NCBI GenBank assembly: GCA_963735065.1
Contig: CAVTJL010000001.1
Location: 1,116,001 to 1,180,000, forward strand
Reading direction: 5' to 3'
From: CAVTJL01 sp963735065
Lineage (GTDB): Bacteria; Pseudomonadota; Alphaproteobacteria; Geminicoccales; Geminicoccaceae
Length of the DNA: 64,000 nt
The position numbers and the translations under genes are program-made. Below, one piece after another: positions 61,495-64,000 of the stretch (within the stretch, counting starts at the first letter, position 1; every line of letters begins with the position of its first letter). Below the pieces are notes generated by a model. The model did no database searches, had not been told where the DNA came from, and saw nothing but the letters and a program-made list of their open reading frames with translations.

Positions 61495-63093
61495 ATGACG
61501 ATGCGGGATCTGGTGGTCGCGGTGGATGTCGGAACGGGCAGCGCCAGGGCGGGCATCCTCGATCGGACGGGCCAGCTGCTCGGTCGGGACCAGCGGCCCA
61601 TCGCGCTCAATCGACCGCAGCCGGATCATGCCGAGCAGAGCTCGGAGGATATCTGGCAGGCGATAGGCGAAAGCGTGCGTGGTGCCCTGCAGGCGGCCGG
61701 GGTGGGCCCGGAGCGCATCGCCGGGATCAGCTTTGATGCCACCTGCTCGCTCGTCGTGCTGGACAGCGATGGTGGCCCTGTCTCGGTCTCGACGACGGGC
61801 GACGACAAATGGGACATCATCGTCTGGCTCGATCACCGTGCCGTGGCCGAGGCGGCGGAGTGCACGGCCAGCGGACACCGGGTGCTCGACTATGTGGGCG
61901 GGGTGATGTCGCCCGAGATGGAGACGCCGAAGCTCATGTGGCTGAAGCGCCATCTGCCGCAGGCTTGGTCGCGCGCCGGTCTCTTTCTCGATCTTGCCGA
62001 CTTCCTGACCTACCGCGCCACCGGCAGGCTCGAGCGCTCCGAGTGCACGGTGACCTGCAAATGGACCTACCTCGCCCATGAGAGCCCTGGGTGGCAGCAG
62101 GACTTCTTCGCGGCGCGCGGGGTGGCCGATCTGATCGAGCGCGGCTCGCTCCCGGAGCGGGCAAGCCCGATCGGGACGGATCTCGGCCCACTGAGCCCTG
62201 CGGCCGCCGAGGCGCTCGGGCTCACCACGGGCTGCCGGGTCGGCGTGGGCCTGATCGATGCGCATGCCGGCGCTCTTGGCGTGCTGGGCGGAACGGCGGC
62301 GCAGGGTCCGGGCGCCCTCGACCGCAGCATCGCGCTGATCGCCGGAACGTCCACCTGCCACATGGCCCTCTCGGCCGAGCCGCGCAGCGTGCGGGGGATC
62401 TGGGGCCCGTATTTCGGCGCCGTGCTGCCCGGGCTCTGGCTCAACGAGGGTGGTCAGTCGGCGACCGGCGCGCTGCTCGACCATGTGCTGGCGCTCCATG
62501 CGGCGACGCAGGCGCTGGGGCCCAGGCCGCACGAGGCCATCGTTGAGCGGATCGCCGCGATGCGCGCCGAGGAGGGCCCTGCGTTTGCCCGGCGCCTGCA
62601 GGTCCTTCCGGATTTCCATGGCAATCGCTCGCCGCTGGCCGACCCGCACGCCGTAGGCGTCGTCAGCGGCCTGACGCTCGACGCCTCGGTCGACGCGCTG
62701 GCACGGCTCTACTATCGCACCGCCGTCGCCATCGCGCTCGGCACGCGGCATATCCTGGATGCGCTCAATGCCTCGGGCTACGCCATCGACACGCTGCATC
62801 TTGCGGGCGGTCACGTGAAGAACCCGCTGCTGGTCGAGCTCTATGCGGACACGACGGGCTGTCGCGTCGTCATTCCCGAGGCGGAGGATGCCGTGCTCCT
62901 CGGCACCGGCGTCGTCGCCAGCGTCGTGGGCGGGCTGCATCCCGACCTCCCGACCGCCGCGGCGGCAATGGCCGGCAAGTCGAGCGTTCGCGAGCCCGAT
63001 GCGACCAAGGCGGCGGGTTTCGCGAAGGACTACCGCGTCTTCCAGGCCATGCACGAGGACCGCCGGGCGATCGATGCGATCCTCGAGGAGTGA
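61495..63093 (+). CDS. FGGY family pentulose kinase (D-ribulokinase-like)
   Basis: A 532-residue sugar kinase with the ASKHA fold. VVAVDVGTGSARAGILDRTG (about 7-26) is the first phosphate loop. GISFDATCSLVVLD (about 79-92) carries TCSLV, reported as a D-ribulokinase signature. IALIAGTSTCHMALS (about 280-294) and LHLAGGHVKNPLLVELYAD (about 438-456) are FGGY signatures. It should phosphorylate D-ribulose to the 5-phosphate. ATG 61495 follows GAGGGAGG. It has no sugar transporter or isomerase beside it. Confidence 0.92.
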   Translation: MTMRDLVVAVDVGTGSARAGILDRTGQLLGRDQRPIALNRPQPDHAEQSSEDIWQAIGESVRGALQAAGVGPERIAGISFDATCSLVVLDSDGGPVSVSTTGDDKWDIIVWLDHRAVAEAAECTASGHRVLDYVGGVMSPEMETPKLMWLKRHLPQAWSRAGLFLDLADFLTYRATGRLERSECTVTCKWTYLAHESPGWQQDFFAARGVADLIERGSLPERASPIGTDLGPLSPAAAEALGLTTGCRVGVGLIDAHAGALGVLGGTAAQGPGALDRSIALIAGTSTCHMALSAEPRSVRGIWGPYFGAVLPGLWLNEGGQSATGALLDHVLALHAATQALGPRPHEAIVERIAAMRAEEGPAFARRLQVLPDFHGNRSPLADPHAVGVVSGLTLDASVDALARLYYRTAVAIALGTRHILDALNASGYAIDTLHLAGGHVKNPLLVELYADTTGCRVVIPEAEDAVLLGTGVVASVVGGLHPDLPTAAAAMAGKSSVREPDATKAAGFAKDYRVFQAMHEDRRAIDAILEE

Positions 63094-63150
63094 GCAAGCG
63101 ACGCGCGGGCAACGCTCGACCTTGATCCTCCTGCAACCAGCCCGCCGGCT

Positions 63151-64000
63151 TCAGGGAACCATCGGCGCGATCGAATAGAGCTCGAGCGGTCGCGCCACGA
63201 GATCCCAGACGAGCTTGCCGCAAACCGTGAGCACGATCAGCGCGAGCAGGATGCGGAGCTGGTCGCCGCGCAGGTACGCGCCGGCCCGGCTGCCGAATTG
63301 GGCGCCGACGACACCGCCGGCGATCAGGAGCAGCGAGAGGATGATGTCGACGGTGTGCGTATCGAAGGCATGGAGGAAGCCGGACAGACCGGTGACGAAG
63401 GTAAGCTGAAAGAGCGACGTGCCGACGACGACGCCGGTGGGCATGCCGATCAGATAGATCATCGCCGGGATGAGGATGAAGCCGCCGCCGACGCCGAGGC
63501 CGGCGGTGAGCAGCCCGATGAACATGCCCGTGGCGAGCGGCATGAGCGCGGAGATGTAGAGCCGCGACTTGGGGAAGCGCATCTTGAGCGGCAGCCCGTG
63601 CAGCCAATAGTGCTGGTGCAGCCGCCGACGCAGATCGGGCAGGCGTCGCCGCCGAAAGATGGCACCGACGCTCTCGACGAACATCAAGAGACCGACCACG
63701 CCCAGCAGCAGCACGTAGGACAGCGTGATGAACGTGTCGATCTGGCCGGTGGAGCGTATCAACCTGAAGACGAAGATACCGACGGCGGAGCCCGCGAAGC
63801 CACCCATCGTCAGGACCATGCCGATGCGCAGGTCCACGGCGCGGCGGCGCAGCTGGGCCAGCACACCGGAGACGGAGGAGGCCATGATCTGGACGGTGCC
63901 CGAGCCGACGGCCACGGCGGGCGGGATGCCGATGAAGATGAGCAGCGGGGTCATCAGGAATCCGCCGCCGACGCCGAACGCCCCTGAGAGAAAGCCCACT
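63151..64000 (-). CDS. TauE/SafE family sulfite exporter-like permease, 5' end beyond window
   Basis: A hydrophobic protein of at least 282 residues; its true start lies past the right edge, since family members have more sequence before VGFLSGAFGVGGGFLMTPLL. The second half repeats the motif as LLTAGLGVGGGFILIPAMIY, the inverted repeat typical of TauE/SafE. About eight helices are visible. Family members export sulfite or organosulfonates. The SsuABC-like importer is at the other end of the window, so no link is claimed. Confidence 0.92.
   Translation of the reverse strand, partial: VGFLSGAFGVGGGFLMTPLLIFIGIPPAVAVGSGTVQIMASSVSGVLAQLRRRAVDLRIGMVLTMGGFAGSAVGIFVFRLIRSTGQIDTFITLSYVLLLGVVGLLMFVESVGAIFRRRRLPDLRRRLHQHYWLHGLPLKMRFPKSRLYISALMPLATGMFIGLLTAGLGVGGGFILIPAMIYLIGMPTGVVVGTSLFQLTFVTGLSGFLHAFDTHTVDIILSLLLIAGGVVGAQFGSRAGAYLRGDQLRILLALIVLTVCGKLVWDLVARPLELYSIAPMVP

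Noticed and set aside
61237..63054. A 605-codon open frame antisense to the FGGY kinase
   Set aside because: The kinase has all its motifs; the antisense product has none.
1..64000. Mobile elements, prophage, CRISPR or defence island
   Set aside because: No transposase, integrase, phage structural gene, cas gene, restriction enzyme or regular repeat array was seen. The tRNA-Gln shows no adjacent integrase or duplicated 3' end.

Overview
The window is about 64 kb of GC-rich DNA (roughly two-thirds G+C by eye), gene-dense with many 1-17 bp gene overlaps. It reads as a chromosomal segment of an alphaproteobacterium, probably Rhodospirillales/Geminicoccales-like. Support for this: twin-arginine binding proteins, a beta-class GST, family-4 uracil-DNA glycosylase, STAS-fused MlaE, a PAS-cyclase with the typical C-terminal tail, and a tRNA-Gln(UUG) with encoded CCA. 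I saw no insertion sequence, phage gene, CRISPR array or integrase. I cannot fix the genus from sequence alone.

Layout. 0-7.5 kb: the end of a SAM methyltransferase, a frameshifted histone-deacetylase-like hydrolase, a GlcD-type FAD oxidase, an SsuABC/NMT1-type ABC importer, thymidine phosphorylase and a lone spore-coat-U protein. 7.7-12 kb: a MalK/F/G/E-type sugar ABC importer with a 9-bp inverted repeat upstream. 12-16.8 kb: HisE with an inositol-phosphatase-family enzyme, then rhomboid protease plus PAS-cyclase, then a GPP34 (GOLPH3-like) protein. 17-28 kb: an unusual signalling locus (below). 28-31.7 kb: an Mla/MCE lipid-transport operon. 32-37 kb: GST and a BMP-type (nucleoside-like) ABC importer whose binding protein is frameshifted. 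37.4-42.8 kb: a 1193-residue FecR-TPR-beta-barrel protein overlapping a CHASE2-adenylate cyclase. 43-50.9 kb: tRNA-Gln and housekeeping genes (SAM hydrolase, ispE, TPR lipoprotein, UDG, lytic transglycosylase, moaB, a frameshifted phosphoesterase). 50.9-64 kb: FadL-type porin, SBF transporter with divergent LysR regulator, an aldolase/2-hydroxyacid dehydrogenase/MocA operon, CorA, SDR, a ChaC/dipeptidase pair, a D-ribulokinase-like FGGY kinase and a TauE/SafE permease.

The most interesting region is 16960-28168. It holds an RsbW-like kinase, an RsbV-like STAS protein and an RsbU-like PP2C phosphatase with its own periplasmic sensor. These flank two mirror-image pairs of genes, each made of a small membrane sensor followed by a protein joining a periplasmic sensor to a 12-TM-like MFS domain. 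One arm continues into an orphan periplasmic binding protein, a GNAT acetyltransferase and an alanine-racemase-like enzyme. The suggested reading is a multi-sensor partner-switching system tied to production or sensing of a small, perhaps D-amino-acid-derived, ligand. The parts are recognised from sequence; the system function is inference.

Three genes (histone-deacetylase-like, BMP binding protein, metallophosphoesterase) are each broken by one extra base in a three-base run while keeping all their motifs. This pattern could be recent decay but also fits indel error in the assembly.
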